This document shows positions 1 to 7,158 of a stretch of 7,189 nucleotides of DNA, piece by piece. The stretch covers positions 1 through 7,189 of the forward strand of contig JAUYFZ010000035.1 in the NCBI GenBank assembly GCA_030689585.1. Direction: 5' to 3'. Origin of the DNA: Rhodocyclaceae bacterium (lineage in GTDB: Bacteria; Pseudomonadota; Gammaproteobacteria; Burkholderiales; Rhodocyclaceae). A model generated the notes under the pieces. It searched no databases. It worked only from the letters and a program-made list of their open reading frames with translations, and was not told the DNA's origin. Both the position numbers and the translations under genes were made by a program. Every line of letters begins with the position of its first letter. Positions within the stretch are counted from its first letter, which is position 1.

Positions 1-39
1 CGGTTTGTATGTCTTGCCACGACTTATTGAGAAGCTACC

Positions 40-1092
40 ATGAAACTCTTTAGAAAACTCTTCGGAGGAGAGGCTGCACCCGTTGGGTGTGCCCATGAAA
101 TCTCTCCGATCATCCTCGAAACTAGGCAACTCCTAGAAACCTGCGCCCAGAAAACGCAGGAGCAACTCACGGAAATTCGGGGAGAACTTGAAGGAACCCG
201 CTTGCAACTGTCTTCCGCCATTGATGGACTAACCACCAGTTTTCAGAGCATGGGCGTGTTGACGACAGAGCAACGTGAAACAGCCATGTCCGTGATCGCA
301 GGGGATTCTGAGGATGGGGCACTCTCTTTTGACGATTTTGTCACCAATACCTCCACCGTCATGACCAAGGTTGTCGACAATGTCATCGGAAACAGCAAGC
401 TGGGCATGGAATTGGTGGAACTGACCGATGGCATCAGCGATCACACCCGAAGCGTCCAGAACATCCTCTCCGAGATTGGGTCCATTGCCAAACAGACCAA
501 CCTGTTAGCCCTCAATGCGGCGATCGAAGCGGCCAGAGCCGGTGAAGCCGGACGAGGATTCGCCGTCGTGGCCGACGAAGTGCGCGACCTATCTGCTCGA
601 ACGACTCAATTCAGTCAGCAAATCAACACGTTGATGCAGAGCATGCGGGAATCCGTCCACAAAACAGAAGAAGCCATCCGCCACATGGCGAGCCAAGACA
701 TGTCGTTCGCTTTCGAATCCAAGCAACGCGTCAACGACATCATCAGTGCCATGCAAGCGCAAAATATGACCCGCGTTCTGGCCATTGGCAAGCTGGTCAA
801 TGGGTCTACCGCCGTAGAAACTCAGGTGAATCGCGCCATAACCGCGTTACAGTTTCAAGATGGTGTTTCGCAATCGGTGGATCGTGCCTTGAATCGCATC
901 ACGGTACTGAATAGTGTGGCCATGCAACTGGGGGAATTAGAAGTCTCCTTGCGTAATAAAACAGAAAATAGTGCTTCCGTAGTGGTAACCTTGCGCCATG
1001 GAATAGAGAAAATTGTAGCGACTATCGATGCAGCACCTTCGGTCGGTTTGCAGCAACCGCAGACAGATCGTGGGGGGATTGAACTTTTTTAG
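40..1092 (+). CDS. Soluble methyl-accepting chemotaxis protein-like protein with a CheZ-like FQDxxxQ motif
   Basis: A 350-residue cytoplasmic protein with the conserved receptor hairpin tip (MCPsignal family): residues 146-182 include [26 protein letters not shown] and VVADEVR. This tip normally binds CheA and CheW. There is no hydrophobic stretch long enough for a membrane segment and no recognisable sensor domain. Residues 20-75 look helical or coiled-coil, and 80-105 are acidic and less regular. After the hairpin comes a helical arm with [14 protein letters not shown] (218-230), then LQFQDGVSQ (270-278), in which D274 and Q278 have the spacing of the CheZ catalytic pair. The protein ends in GGIELF. 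The N-terminus, MKLFRKLF, is short, basic and amphipathic. The ATG at 40 is preceded by GAGAAG (29-34), a modest ribosome site. cheY begins 11 bases downstream. I infer a soluble signalling partner or CheY phosphatase. The receptor-like family call is firm; the precise role is not. Confidence 0.93.
   Translation: MKLFRKLFGGEAAPVGCAHEISPIILETRQLLETCAQKTQEQLTEIRGELEGTRLQLSSAIDGLTTSFQSMGVLTTEQRETAMSVIAGDSEDGALSFDDFVTNTSTVMTKVVDNVIGNSKLGMELVELTDGISDHTRSVQNILSEIGSIAKQTNLLALNAAIEAARAGEAGRGFAVVADEVRDLSARTTQFSQQINTLMQSMRESVHKTEEAIRHMASQDMSFAFESKQRVNDIISAMQAQNMTRVLAIGKLVNGSTAVETQVNRAITALQFQDGVSQSVDRALNRITVLNSVAMQLGELEVSLRNKTENSASVVVTLRHGIEKIVATIDAAPSVGLQQPQTDRGGIELF
850..873 (+). other. CheZ-like QFQDxxxQ motif within the soluble receptor-like protein
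   Basis: These bases encode residues 271-278, QFQDGVSQ, in a predicted helix about 90 residues past the receptor tip. E. coli CheZ uses Asp143 and Gln147 in a DFQDxxGQ helix to dephosphorylate CheY. The F-Q-D-x-x-x-Q pattern here is the same. The motif identity is read directly from the sequence; catalytic function is inferred. Confidence 0.55.
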
Positions 1093-1103
1093 GAGAAGGT
1101 GTT

Positions 1104-1469
1104 ATGGCAAAAAGCATTCTTACAGTCGACGATTCTGCTTCCATCCGTCAAATGGTGGCATTTACTCTGAAAAGCTCCGGCTATGAGGTAACCGATGCAA
1201 CAGATGGCATGGATGGTCTCGATAAGGCGAAGGGGAAATCCTTCAACCTGATCTTGACCGACCAGAATATGCCGCGCATGGATGGGCTGACGCTCATCAA
1301 AAATTTACGTGCGCTCCCCCAGTACAAGACGACCCCCATCCTGATGCTGACCACGGAGTCTTCAGATACCATGAAGACTCAGGGACGCGAGGCCGGTGCA
1401 ACAGGCTGGCTCGTCAAGCCCTTCGATCCTCAAAAACTGATCGAAGTTGTCAAAAAAGTCATTGGCTAA
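1104..1469 (+). CDS. cheY: Chemotaxis response regulator CheY
   Basis: A stand-alone receiver domain of 121 residues with no output domain, the usual CheY length. The acidic pocket is D9-D10, the phosphoacceptor is D53 (LILTDQNMP), the conserved Thr is T83 (LMLTTES) and the conserved Lys is K105 (VKPFD). Spacing from D53 to T83, position 102 and K105 matches E. coli D57, T87, Y106 and K109. The switch residue equivalent to Tyr106 is Trp102 (GWLVKPF). CheA would phosphorylate D53, and the phosphorylated form would bind the flagellar switch or another output. The AGGAG ribosome site at 1091-1095 overlaps the stop codon of the preceding gene, suggesting translational coupling. cheA follows after 18 bases. 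The family is certain. Whether this CheY acts on the motor or as a phosphate sink cannot be told from the sequence. Confidence 0.96.
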   Translation: MAKSILTVDDSASIRQMVAFTLKSSGYEVTDATDGMDGLDKAKGKSFNLILTDQNMPRMDGLTLIKNLRALPQYKTTPILMLTTESSDTMKTQGREAGATGWLVKPFDPQKLIEVVKKVIG

Positions 1470-1487
1470 TTTCTGCGGGAGGGAACC

Positions 1488-3869
1488 ATGTCCATTGACA
1501 TGACCCAGTTTTACCAAGTCTTCTTTGAAGAGGCGGGTGAACATTTGGCGAGCATGGAGACCCTGCTTTTAGGGCTTGATCTCGATTCGCCGGATGTTGA
1601 GCAGCTCAATGCTATTTTTCGGGCGGCCCATTCGATTAAGGGCTCGGCGGGCACGTTTGGGTTTACAGACCTGACCGAGGTCACGCACATTCTGGAAAAC
1701 CTGCTCGATCGCATCCGTAAAGGCGAGTTGGCCATCCGTGAAGAAATGATCGATGCCTTCCTAGATGCGGGCGACGTTCTGAAAGATTTGGTGGCTGCGC
1801 ACAAGGGAGAAGGGGAGGCCGATCCGGCTACCGTAGCGGCCACCTGTGCGCGACTCAAGGAATTGACGGCTTCTACGACACCGGTGGTCGTAGCCCCCCC
1901 CCCCATCCCCCTCCCAACCTCCCCCTTGAAGGGGGAGGAGACTTGGCTCCCTCCCCTTCAAGGGGAGGGCAGGGGAGGGGATGGGGTTGCATCTCACGCG
2001 ACTGGCTTCGATCTTCGATTCCTGCTGGAAGGTTCCCCATCGGAAACAGAAGAAGCTGTTACCAATTTACTGTCCGAGCTCTCCGATCTGGGCACGGTGC
2101 ACATCGTTGCCCGTCCCACAGAGGCGGAACAACCTTGGCATCTGGCACTCCATGGAGCATCGGATGAACAGGTCATTCGAGATGTGCTTGAATTTATCGT
2201 ACGCAGTGACAGCATTCGTATCGCCCCCTTAGGGAAATCGCCTACGAATGCCGCCGAGGGTGCCTATGGATTTTTTGGAACGGAAGCCGCAGAGCCCCCT
2301 CTACAAGAGGCCGGTTTCGGACTTTTCGCCGAGGAAGCCCTCCCGACGGCTACGCCCGCCGTAACCCAGGACAACGGCTATGGTTTCTTTGACGAGCCAC
2401 CGTCTCCCGTGTCGATACCCGCCACCGTCAAGAATGAATCCTACGGCTTCTTCGAGCCTCAAGCATCCCCGCCGCCCCCCACCGCGTCCTCTCCTACCAA
2501 AACAGAAGAAGGCTACGGATTTTTTGGTGATCCTCCCTCCCCCTCAGTTCCTGTCGCGGTCGCTGAAGTTCTCGCCCCAGTCCCCGCGCCCATCGCCCCA
2601 CCCGCCCCGACGGCTCTCCAGTCCCTGCCGGTCTCTCCTCCCCCCGCTGCCTCGGATCGTCGCAACAAGTCGCGTGCCGAACCGGCTGAAACCACCATTC
2701 GTGTCGATGTCGACAAAGTAGATCAACTCATCAACCTGATTGGCGAACTGGTCATTACCCAGGCCATGCTGATCCAGTCAGCAGAGCAGGTCGATCCTGT
2801 CGCCTTCGAACGACTGCACAACGGGTTATCTCAACTGGAGCGCAACTCCCGCGATCTTCAGGAATCCGTCATGTCGATTCGCATGATGCCGGTTTCCGTC
2901 GTGTTTTCACGCTTCCCCCGCGTCGTGCGCGATCTTTCCCAGAAACTCGGCAAACAAGTCGAACTGAAAATGATCGGTGGCGACACCGAAATGGACAAGA
3001 GTTTGATCGAACGCATCGCCGATCCCCTCACTCACCTGATTCGCAACAGTCTTGACCACGGTCTGGAAATGCCGGAAGTCCGAGCCGCCAAAGGCAAGCA
3101 GCCTATGGGGACGATCACGCTCAAGGCCTACCACCAAAGCGGCAACATCGTCATTGAAGTAGGCGATGACGGAGCGGGACTTCCCCGTCAAAAAATCCTC
3201 TCGAAAGCGAAGGAACGTGGATTTCCTGTCAGCGACCAGATGCCCGATGCAGAGGTCTGGATGCTTATTTTCGAAGCCGGTTTTTCCACCGCCGATCAAG
3301 TCACGGAAGTGTCGGGTCGCGGTGTCGGTATGGATGTGGTCAAACGAAACATCACCGCCATGGGAGGACGGGTCGAAATCGAATCCATGGTGGGCGTAGG
3401 CACTCGCATGACCGTTCGCCTCCCACTCACCCTCGCCATTCTGGACGGCATGTCGGTCGCTTGCGGGGCAGAAACCTACATCATTCCACTGGGTTACGTC
3501 TTGGAATCGGTGCAAGTGGAACCTGGCATGATTAAGAGTGTTTCCGGGGTCGAACGATTGTTGCGTATGCGGGATGAGTATCTACCCATTGTGGTGTTAT
3601 CCGATCTCTTCGGCATTTCCGGTGCGGCGACCGCCTTTGACTTGGGCATCATGATCATTCTGGAGTCAGGAGGAAGCAAAATTGCCCTCTTCGTGGATGC
3701 CATGATCGGACAACACCAGGTCGTCATCAAGAGCCTGGAAACCAATTACAGAAAAGTATCCGGCGTTTCGGGAGCCACCATCATGGGCGACGGCCATGTC
3801 GCCCTGATCCTTGATGTAGCCACCTTAATCGGCATGGCCAAATCCCTCACCCATTCTGCTGCTGTCTGA
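1488..3869 (+). CDS. cheA: Chemotaxis sensor histidine kinase CheA
   Basis: CheA takes phosphate from ATP onto its own His and passes it to CheY (and CheB). Domains in order: the Hpt/P1 domain, about residues 5-125, with the phosphoacceptor H48 in [10 protein letters not shown]; a Pro-rich linker carrying an in-frame palindromic element (136-167); a small alpha/beta P2-like domain, about 172-248; a long Pro/Ala linker (250-400) with five YGFF-type repeats; the dimerisation domain P3 (402-465); and the ATPase P4 with N box [10 protein letters not shown] (517-526), G1 box GDDGAGL (559-565), F box IFEAGFS (594-600) and G2 box GRGVGMD (610-616). The CheW-like P5 domain runs from about 650 to 788. 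All catalytic motifs look intact. There is no C-terminal receiver. At 793 residues it is longer than E. coli CheA (654), mainly from the linkers. The start is supported by GGGAGG at 1477-1482; an ATG four codons later is less well placed. An 11-C run at 1894-1904 makes the frame sensitive to slippage or sequencing error. Confidence 0.97.
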   Translation: MSIDMTQFYQVFFEEAGEHLASMETLLLGLDLDSPDVEQLNAIFRAAHSIKGSAGTFGFTDLTEVTHILENLLDRIRKGELAIREEMIDAFLDAGDVLKDLVAAHKGEGEADPATVAATCARLKELTASTTPVVVAPPPIPLPTSPLKGEETWLPPLQGEGRGGDGVASHATGFDLRFLLEGSPSETEEAVTNLLSELSDLGTVHIVARPTEAEQPWHLALHGASDEQVIRDVLEFIVRSDSIRIAPLGKSPTNAAEGAYGFFGTEAAEPPLQEAGFGLFAEEALPTATPAVTQDNGYGFFDEPPSPVSIPATVKNESYGFFEPQASPPPPTASSPTKTEEGYGFFGDPPSPSVPVAVAEVLAPVPAPIAPPAPTALQSLPVSPPPAASDRRNKSRAEPAETTIRVDVDKVDQLINLIGELVITQAMLIQSAEQVDPVAFERLHNGLSQLERNSRDLQESVMSIRMMPVSVVFSRFPRVVRDLSQKLGKQVELKMIGGDTEMDKSLIERIADPLTHLIRNSLDHGLEMPEVRAAKGKQPMGTITLKAYHQSGNIVIEVGDDGAGLPRQKILSKAKERGFPVSDQMPDAEVWMLIFEAGFSTADQVTEVSGRGVGMDVVKRNITAMGGRVEIESMVGVGTRMTVRLPLTLAILDGMSVACGAETYIIPLGYVLESVQVEPGMIKSVSGVERLLRMRDEYLPIVVLSDLFGISGAATAFDLGIMIILESGGSKIALFVDAMIGQHQVVIKSLETNYRKVSGVSGATIMGDGHVALILDVATLIGMAKSLTHSAAV
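1894..1904 (+). repeat. Homopolymer of 11 C in the cheA coding sequence
   Basis: Eleven consecutive C bases encode part of Ala and three Pro residues in the CheA P1-P2 linker. Losing one C puts a TGA at 1927-1929 in frame. Gaining one C opens a frame that runs to a stop at 2165-2167. Either slip would leave only the phosphotransfer domain plus a short tail. The run adjoins the left arm of the palindromic element. Confidence 0.9.
1901..1986. repeat. GC-rich nested palindromic repeat element inserted in frame in cheA
   Basis: An approximately 86-base imperfect palindrome. The outer arms are CCCCATCCCC (1901-1910) and GGGGATGGGG (1977-1986). Inside are two 21-base hairpin units: 1918-1938 has arms CCTCCCCCTT and AAGGGGGAGG around a single G, and 1949-1969 has arms CCCTCCCCTT and AAGGGGAGGG around a single C. 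The two units are near reverse complements of each other. It is translated through as a peptide containing LPTSPLKGE and [13 protein letters not shown] recall this kind of peptide as the translation of dispersed REP-like palindromes in several proteobacteria. The exact left boundary is hidden in the C run; an 87-base (29-codon) insertion would keep frame. No target duplication is evident. Confidence 0.85.
1962..1986 (+). other. Potential G-quadruplex in the coding strand of cheA
   Basis: Five G runs lie within 25 bases: 1962-1965, 1967-1969, 1972-1975, 1977-1980 and 1983-1986, separated by only one or two bases. This satisfies the usual four-run, short-loop quadruplex pattern and would be present in the mRNA. 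The same bases form the right arm of the palindromic element, so hairpin and quadruplex would compete. The pattern is seen directly; folding is inferred. Confidence 0.6.
2265..2525 (+). repeat. Five spaced YGFF-type peptide repeats in the CheA linker
   Basis: The linker between the P2-like and dimerisation domains holds YGFF at residues 260-263, FGLF at 277-280, and YGFF at 298-301, 319-322 and 343-346. Most are preceded by Gly, Ala or Ser and followed within a few residues by Asp or Glu. Spacing is 17, 21, 21 and 24 residues, in otherwise Pro/Ala/Thr-rich, probably disordered sequence. The DNA between copies is not an obvious tandem duplication, so the conserved unit appears to be the peptide. 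I recall similar aromatic motifs in other betaproteobacterial CheA linkers but know of no assigned function. Confidence 0.85.
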
Positions 3870-3882
3870 TTGGAGAAACACT

Positions 3883-4392
3883 ATGAATCTTGAAACCACC
3901 CACGTTGCCCGCCCCTCCACTGACGACGAAGGTAGCTTCTCGCAGGAATACCTAACCTTCACCTTGGGTGCAGAGGAATACGCCATCGACATTCTCAAAG
4001 TTCAGGAGATTCGTGGCTATGAGCAACCCACCGCGATTGCCAACGCGCCGGCTTTCATCAAGGGGGTCATCAACCTGCGCGGAACCATTGTGCCGATTGT
4101 TGATATGCGTCTTAAATTTGGGGTCGGTACCGCGGACTACACCTCCTTTACCGTCGTCATCATTCTCAACATCGGCGCTCGCGTCGTAGGGATGGTCGTG
4201 GATGGGGTTTCCGATGTGACGGCCTTACGTAACGATCAAGTCCGCCCTGCCCCCGAATTCGCCGCCACGGTTGATACTCGTTACATTCACGGATTAGGTA
4301 CGCTCAACGAACGCATGTTGATCGTGGTGGACATCGAACGACTGATGCTCTCCTCCGAAATGGCCTTGATGGACGATACCCAACACGCATAA
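3883..4392 (+). CDS. cheW: Chemotaxis coupling protein CheW
   Basis: A single CheW domain (about residues 21-158 of 169) that bridges receptor tips and the CheA P5 domain in the membrane-associated signalling array. Recognisable features are the opening strand [15 protein letters not shown] (23-37), then VQEIRGYE (40-47), the signature [16 protein letters not shown] (61-76), in which R66 corresponds to the conserved NLRG arginine, and [10 protein letters not shown] (103-112). The length is close to that of E. coli CheW (167). The first 20 residues and the last 10 are polar tails. It starts 13 bases after cheA, with GGAG at 3872-3875 as the ribosome site, and is followed 17 bases later by a transmembrane receptor. 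It has no fused receiver, so it is not CheV. Confidence is high. Confidence 0.96.
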   Translation: MNLETTHVARPSTDDEGSFSQEYLTFTLGAEEYAIDILKVQEIRGYEQPTAIANAPAFIKGVINLRGTIVPIVDMRLKFGVGTADYTSFTVVIILNIGARVVGMVVDGVSDVTALRNDQVRPAPEFAATVDTRYIHGLGTLNERMLIVVDIERLMLSSEMALMDDTQHA

Positions 4393-4409
4393 CTGCACAG
4401 GACAAACCC

Positions 4410-7136
4410 ATGAACCTTCTCAACAAACTTCGTTTAAAGCACCGTCTCATCCTGATGGTGCTAATCCCGTTGATCGGCATGATCTGGGTCTCCGGCTGGA
4501 ATACCGCCGAAAAAGTTCTCCTGTCCAACGAGATGGAGAAACTACAAGGTTTGGTGGTCATCACCACAAAAACCGCCGCACTGGCGCACGAACTACAAAA
4601 AGAACGCGGCATGAGTGCGGGGTTCATTGGTAGCCAGGGTGCCAATTTCGCCGATACTCTGCCCAAGCAGCGCGGAACCTCTGACGAACAACGCAAAGCA
4701 CTCACGAATGCCCTCTCGGAATTCGATGCAGCCGCCTTCGGCACACAACTGGCCAACCGCATCACTCAAGTCAAACAACTGCTCGATGGGCTGGCTGGAA
4801 AACGACAAGCCATTTCCAGCCTTTCCATTCCGGCCCCCGAAGCTATCGGCTACTACACGGGCACCATCGCAGCCCTCCTAGCTATCTCCGGAGACCTTCC
4901 CGCCTTATCCAGTGACAAGGATATTGCACGCTTGGCGTCCACCTATGGCGCACTCCTGCAAACCAAAGAACGCGCCGGTATCGAACGTGCCACCCTTTCC
5001 AACGTATTCGGTGCGGACAAATTCACGCCTGAAATGCTAGTGCGCTTCGTTCGCAACGCGGCAGAACAAGACACTTGGTGGGTGATTTTTGGACAATACG
5101 CGACAGAAGATCACGCGAAGTTCGCCGCCGACACGATCAAAGGGCCCGCAGTCGACGAAGTGATCGCCACGAAAAAAACAGCCCTCGCCAAGATGAATGA
5201 GCCGTCGCTTTCCATAGATGCCAAACAATGGTTCCAAGCCTCCACTGCTCGCATCGACCTGATGAAAACCGTAGAAGATCGCCTGGCGAACGACTTGACG
5301 GCGGCCATGAGCGAGTTGCAAACCATGGCCACCTGGATCGCCAGAGGTTACGCGATCGTGCTCCTAGGTTCCGCCCTGTTCATTCTGTTCATCATGCGTT
5401 TCATCACGCGTCGCATCCTCTCGCAGATCGGGGGCGAACCCGAAACAGCCGTCGATATCGCCCATGCGGTAGCCGCGGGCAATCTCGATAACGAAATCAC
5501 CTTGATGTCAGGGGACACCACCAGCATCTTGGCTTCCATGCAGCGGATGCAACAACAGTTGAAGGAACGCCTCGAAGCCGAGCGCGCCGTTGCAGAAGCC
5601 AATCTGCGCATCAAAGTCGGGTTGTACAGTTCTTCAGCCGCCATCACAATTTCAGATGCCAAGGGCCTGCTCATCCATGCAACCCCTGTCGCGGAAACCC
5701 TGTTGAAGACCGTCAGCGGTCACTCATTGAACAACCTTCTCGGCAAGAAATTGACGGATACCGTCATCACCGATGCCGAGACTCAGTCTGGAATGGCCGA
5801 TGCCGTCAAGCATGGTCACGATCTCGACGCGGTCGTTGGAGGGCATCACCTACGACTGTCCGCCCGTCCCATTATCGATGAGGGCGGTCACACGCTAGGT
5901 CGTGTCACCACCTGGCTGGATCGCACGACGGAAGTTCAGGTGGAAGAGGAAGTGGCCGAAATCGTTGAAGCAGCGGCGATGGGTGTCCTTTCTATGCGGC
6001 TGGATGTCGCGGGAAAAACAGGGTTCTTCGCTTCACTGGGCAACGGCATCAACCAGTTCCTCGACAACACGGATAAGGCCATCGGGGCCGTATCCGACGT
6101 GCTGGGGCGCATGGCCAAAGGTGATTTGACGCGCACCGTCGAGGGGGACTATTCAGGTACTTTTGCTGTCCTCAAGGACGACACGAACGCGACCGTAGAA
6201 CGCTTGCGCGAAGTGGTCGGCCAAATCACGGAAGCCTCCGAGGCCATCAACACGGCAGCACAGGAAATTTCGGCAGGGAATCAGGACTTATCCGCACGCA
6301 CGGAAGAACAGGCCAGCTCTCTGGAAGAAACGGCCTCCTCCATGGAAGAACTGAACGCCACCGTTCGCAACAACGCTGAAAATTCGCGTCAAGCCAACGA
6401 ACTCGCCAAGAATTCCAACGATATCGCCGTCAAAGGCGGAGCCATGGTTAAGCAAGTCATTGTCACCATGGACGAAATCCAGACAAGTTCCAAGAAGATC
6501 GCCGACATCATCACCGTCATCGATTCCATCGCCTTCCAAACCAACATTCTGGCCTTGAATGCGGCCGTCGAAGCCGCACGCGCGGGGGAACAAGGCCGAG
6601 GATTCGCCGTCGTCGCCTCCGAAGTCAGAAACCTAGCGCAACGTTCTGCCACGGCTGCCAAGGAAATCAAGACCTTGATTGCCGAATCGGTGGACAAAGT
6701 GGAATCCGGCACGAAACTGGTCGGAAATGCGGGCCGCACCATGGATGAGGTCGTCACCTCCTTCGAAAAAGTAACGCACCTTGTCACCGGCATCAGCGAG
6801 GCCAGCCGCGAACAAAGTTCGGGTATCGACCAGGTCACGAAAGCCGTGACGCAAATGGATGAAGTCACACAACAAAACGCTGCCTTGGTAGAAGAAGCAG
6901 CGGCAGCAGCGGAAAGCTTGGAAGAACAGGCACGAAGTCTCGTTAAATCCGTCGCCATGTTCAAACTGTCGGAAGGGAAAACCTCCCATCTCCCCGCCCC
7001 CCCCTTGCGCAATGCCACGCCCAAACAAATCACCCAGCAGCCAGCATCCCCCGCCCAAAGAAAACCCAATCCATCCGCCCGTCCTTCCTTGCCCGCACAA
7101 TTGTCGGGGCCAGAAGATGAATGGGCAGAGTTCTAA
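4410..7136 (+). CDS. Transmembrane methyl-accepting chemotaxis protein with NIT sensor, PAS-like and multiple HAMP domains
   Basis: A 908-residue receptor. TM1 lies at about 13-30 and TM2 at about 313-333, enclosing a periplasmic region that resembles the NIT nitrate/nitrite-sensing helical domain: ELQKERGMSAGFIGS (61-75) and KERAGIERATLSNVF (186-200) are its hallmark stretches. Inside the cell follow a HAMP (about 334-390), a PAS-like region (about 402-510), and a tandem HAMP region with GVLSMRLDVAGKTGFF (525-540) and AKGDLTRTVEGDYSGTF (569-585). The signalling hairpin has Tsr/Tar-style methylation helices (EEQASSLEETASSMEEL 632-648; ALVEEAAAAAESLEEQ 825-840) and a canonical tip (IAFQTNILALNAA 707-719). 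A Pro-rich tail (862-900) ends in EWAEF, matching the xWxxF tether bound by CheR/CheB. The start at 4410 follows CAGGA (4398-4402). The ligand is not proven; NIT domains are associated with nitrate/nitrite, but the family is diverse. Confidence 0.95.
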   Translation: MNLLNKLRLKHRLILMVLIPLIGMIWVSGWNTAEKVLLSNEMEKLQGLVVITTKTAALAHELQKERGMSAGFIGSQGANFADTLPKQRGTSDEQRKALTNALSEFDAAAFGTQLANRITQVKQLLDGLAGKRQAISSLSIPAPEAIGYYTGTIAALLAISGDLPALSSDKDIARLASTYGALLQTKERAGIERATLSNVFGADKFTPEMLVRFVRNAAEQDTWWVIFGQYATEDHAKFAADTIKGPAVDEVIATKKTALAKMNEPSLSIDAKQWFQASTARIDLMKTVEDRLANDLTAAMSELQTMATWIARGYAIVLLGSALFILFIMRFITRRILSQIGGEPETAVDIAHAVAAGNLDNEITLMSGDTTSILASMQRMQQQLKERLEAERAVAEANLRIKVGLYSSSAAITISDAKGLLIHATPVAETLLKTVSGHSLNNLLGKKLTDTVITDAETQSGMADAVKHGHDLDAVVGGHHLRLSARPIIDEGGHTLGRVTTWLDRTTEVQVEEEVAEIVEAAAMGVLSMRLDVAGKTGFFASLGNGINQFLDNTDKAIGAVSDVLGRMAKGDLTRTVEGDYSGTFAVLKDDTNATVERLREVVGQITEASEAINTAAQEISAGNQDLSARTEEQASSLEETASSMEELNATVRNNAENSRQANELAKNSNDIAVKGGAMVKQVIVTMDEIQTSSKKIADIITVIDSIAFQTNILALNAAVEAARAGEQGRGFAVVASEVRNLAQRSATAAKEIKTLIAESVDKVESGTKLVGNAGRTMDEVVTSFEKVTHLVTGISEASREQSSGIDQVTKAVTQMDEVTQQNAALVEEAAAAAESLEEQARSLVKSVAMFKLSEGKTSHLPAPPLRNATPKQITQQPASPAQRKPNPSARPSLPAQLSGPEDEWAEF
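7119..7133 (+). other. C-terminal xWxxF tether pentapeptide of the transmembrane receptor
   Basis: The last five residues are EWAEF. In enterobacterial Tar and Tsr the terminal NWETF pentapeptide recruits the methyltransferase CheR and the methylesterase CheB through a flexible linker. Here the aromatic pair has the same spacing and follows a Pro-rich, probably flexible tail. This implies that a tether-binding CheR is encoded elsewhere, since none is in the window. Confidence 0.65.
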
Positions 7137-7158
7137 GTTCTAACAGGAGCAGAAAACA

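Noticed and set aside
1..43. A tail of an upstream gene: one frame stops at TGA 28-30, another at TGA 41-43, which would overlap the ATG at 40 as ATGA.
   Set aside because: Only 9 to 13 codons are visible in either frame and nothing identifies a protein, so neither can be chosen.
40..1092. The first gene as a truncated transmembrane receptor that lost its sensor domain.
   Set aside because: It has its own start with a ribosome site, a coherent N-terminal helical region, an intact tip and a characteristic C-terminal region, so it reads as a complete soluble protein and not as a fragment.
1918..1969. The two GC-rich hairpins as rho-independent terminators.
   Set aside because: Neither is followed by a run of T, both are within an intact reading frame, and all downstream operon genes are needed for the pathway.
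1901..1986. The repeated hairpin units as a small CRISPR-like array.
   Set aside because: There are only two units, they are inverted rather than direct, and no spacer-length unique sequence separates them.
1761..1997. Minus-strand and alternate-frame open reading frames through the palindromic element.
   Set aside because: The GC-rich element is largely free of stop codons in several frames, which produces spurious open frames; no ribosome site or family supports them.
2907..3515. A 202-codon open frame on the minus strand.
   Set aside because: It lies wholly inside the cheA ATPase and P5 region, whose motifs are intact on the plus strand; the antisense product shows no recognisable domain.
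6389..7069. A 226-codon open frame on the minus strand.
   Set aside because: It is a mirror of the conserved receptor signalling domain, with low-complexity Ser/Ala/Thr composition and no recognisable family.
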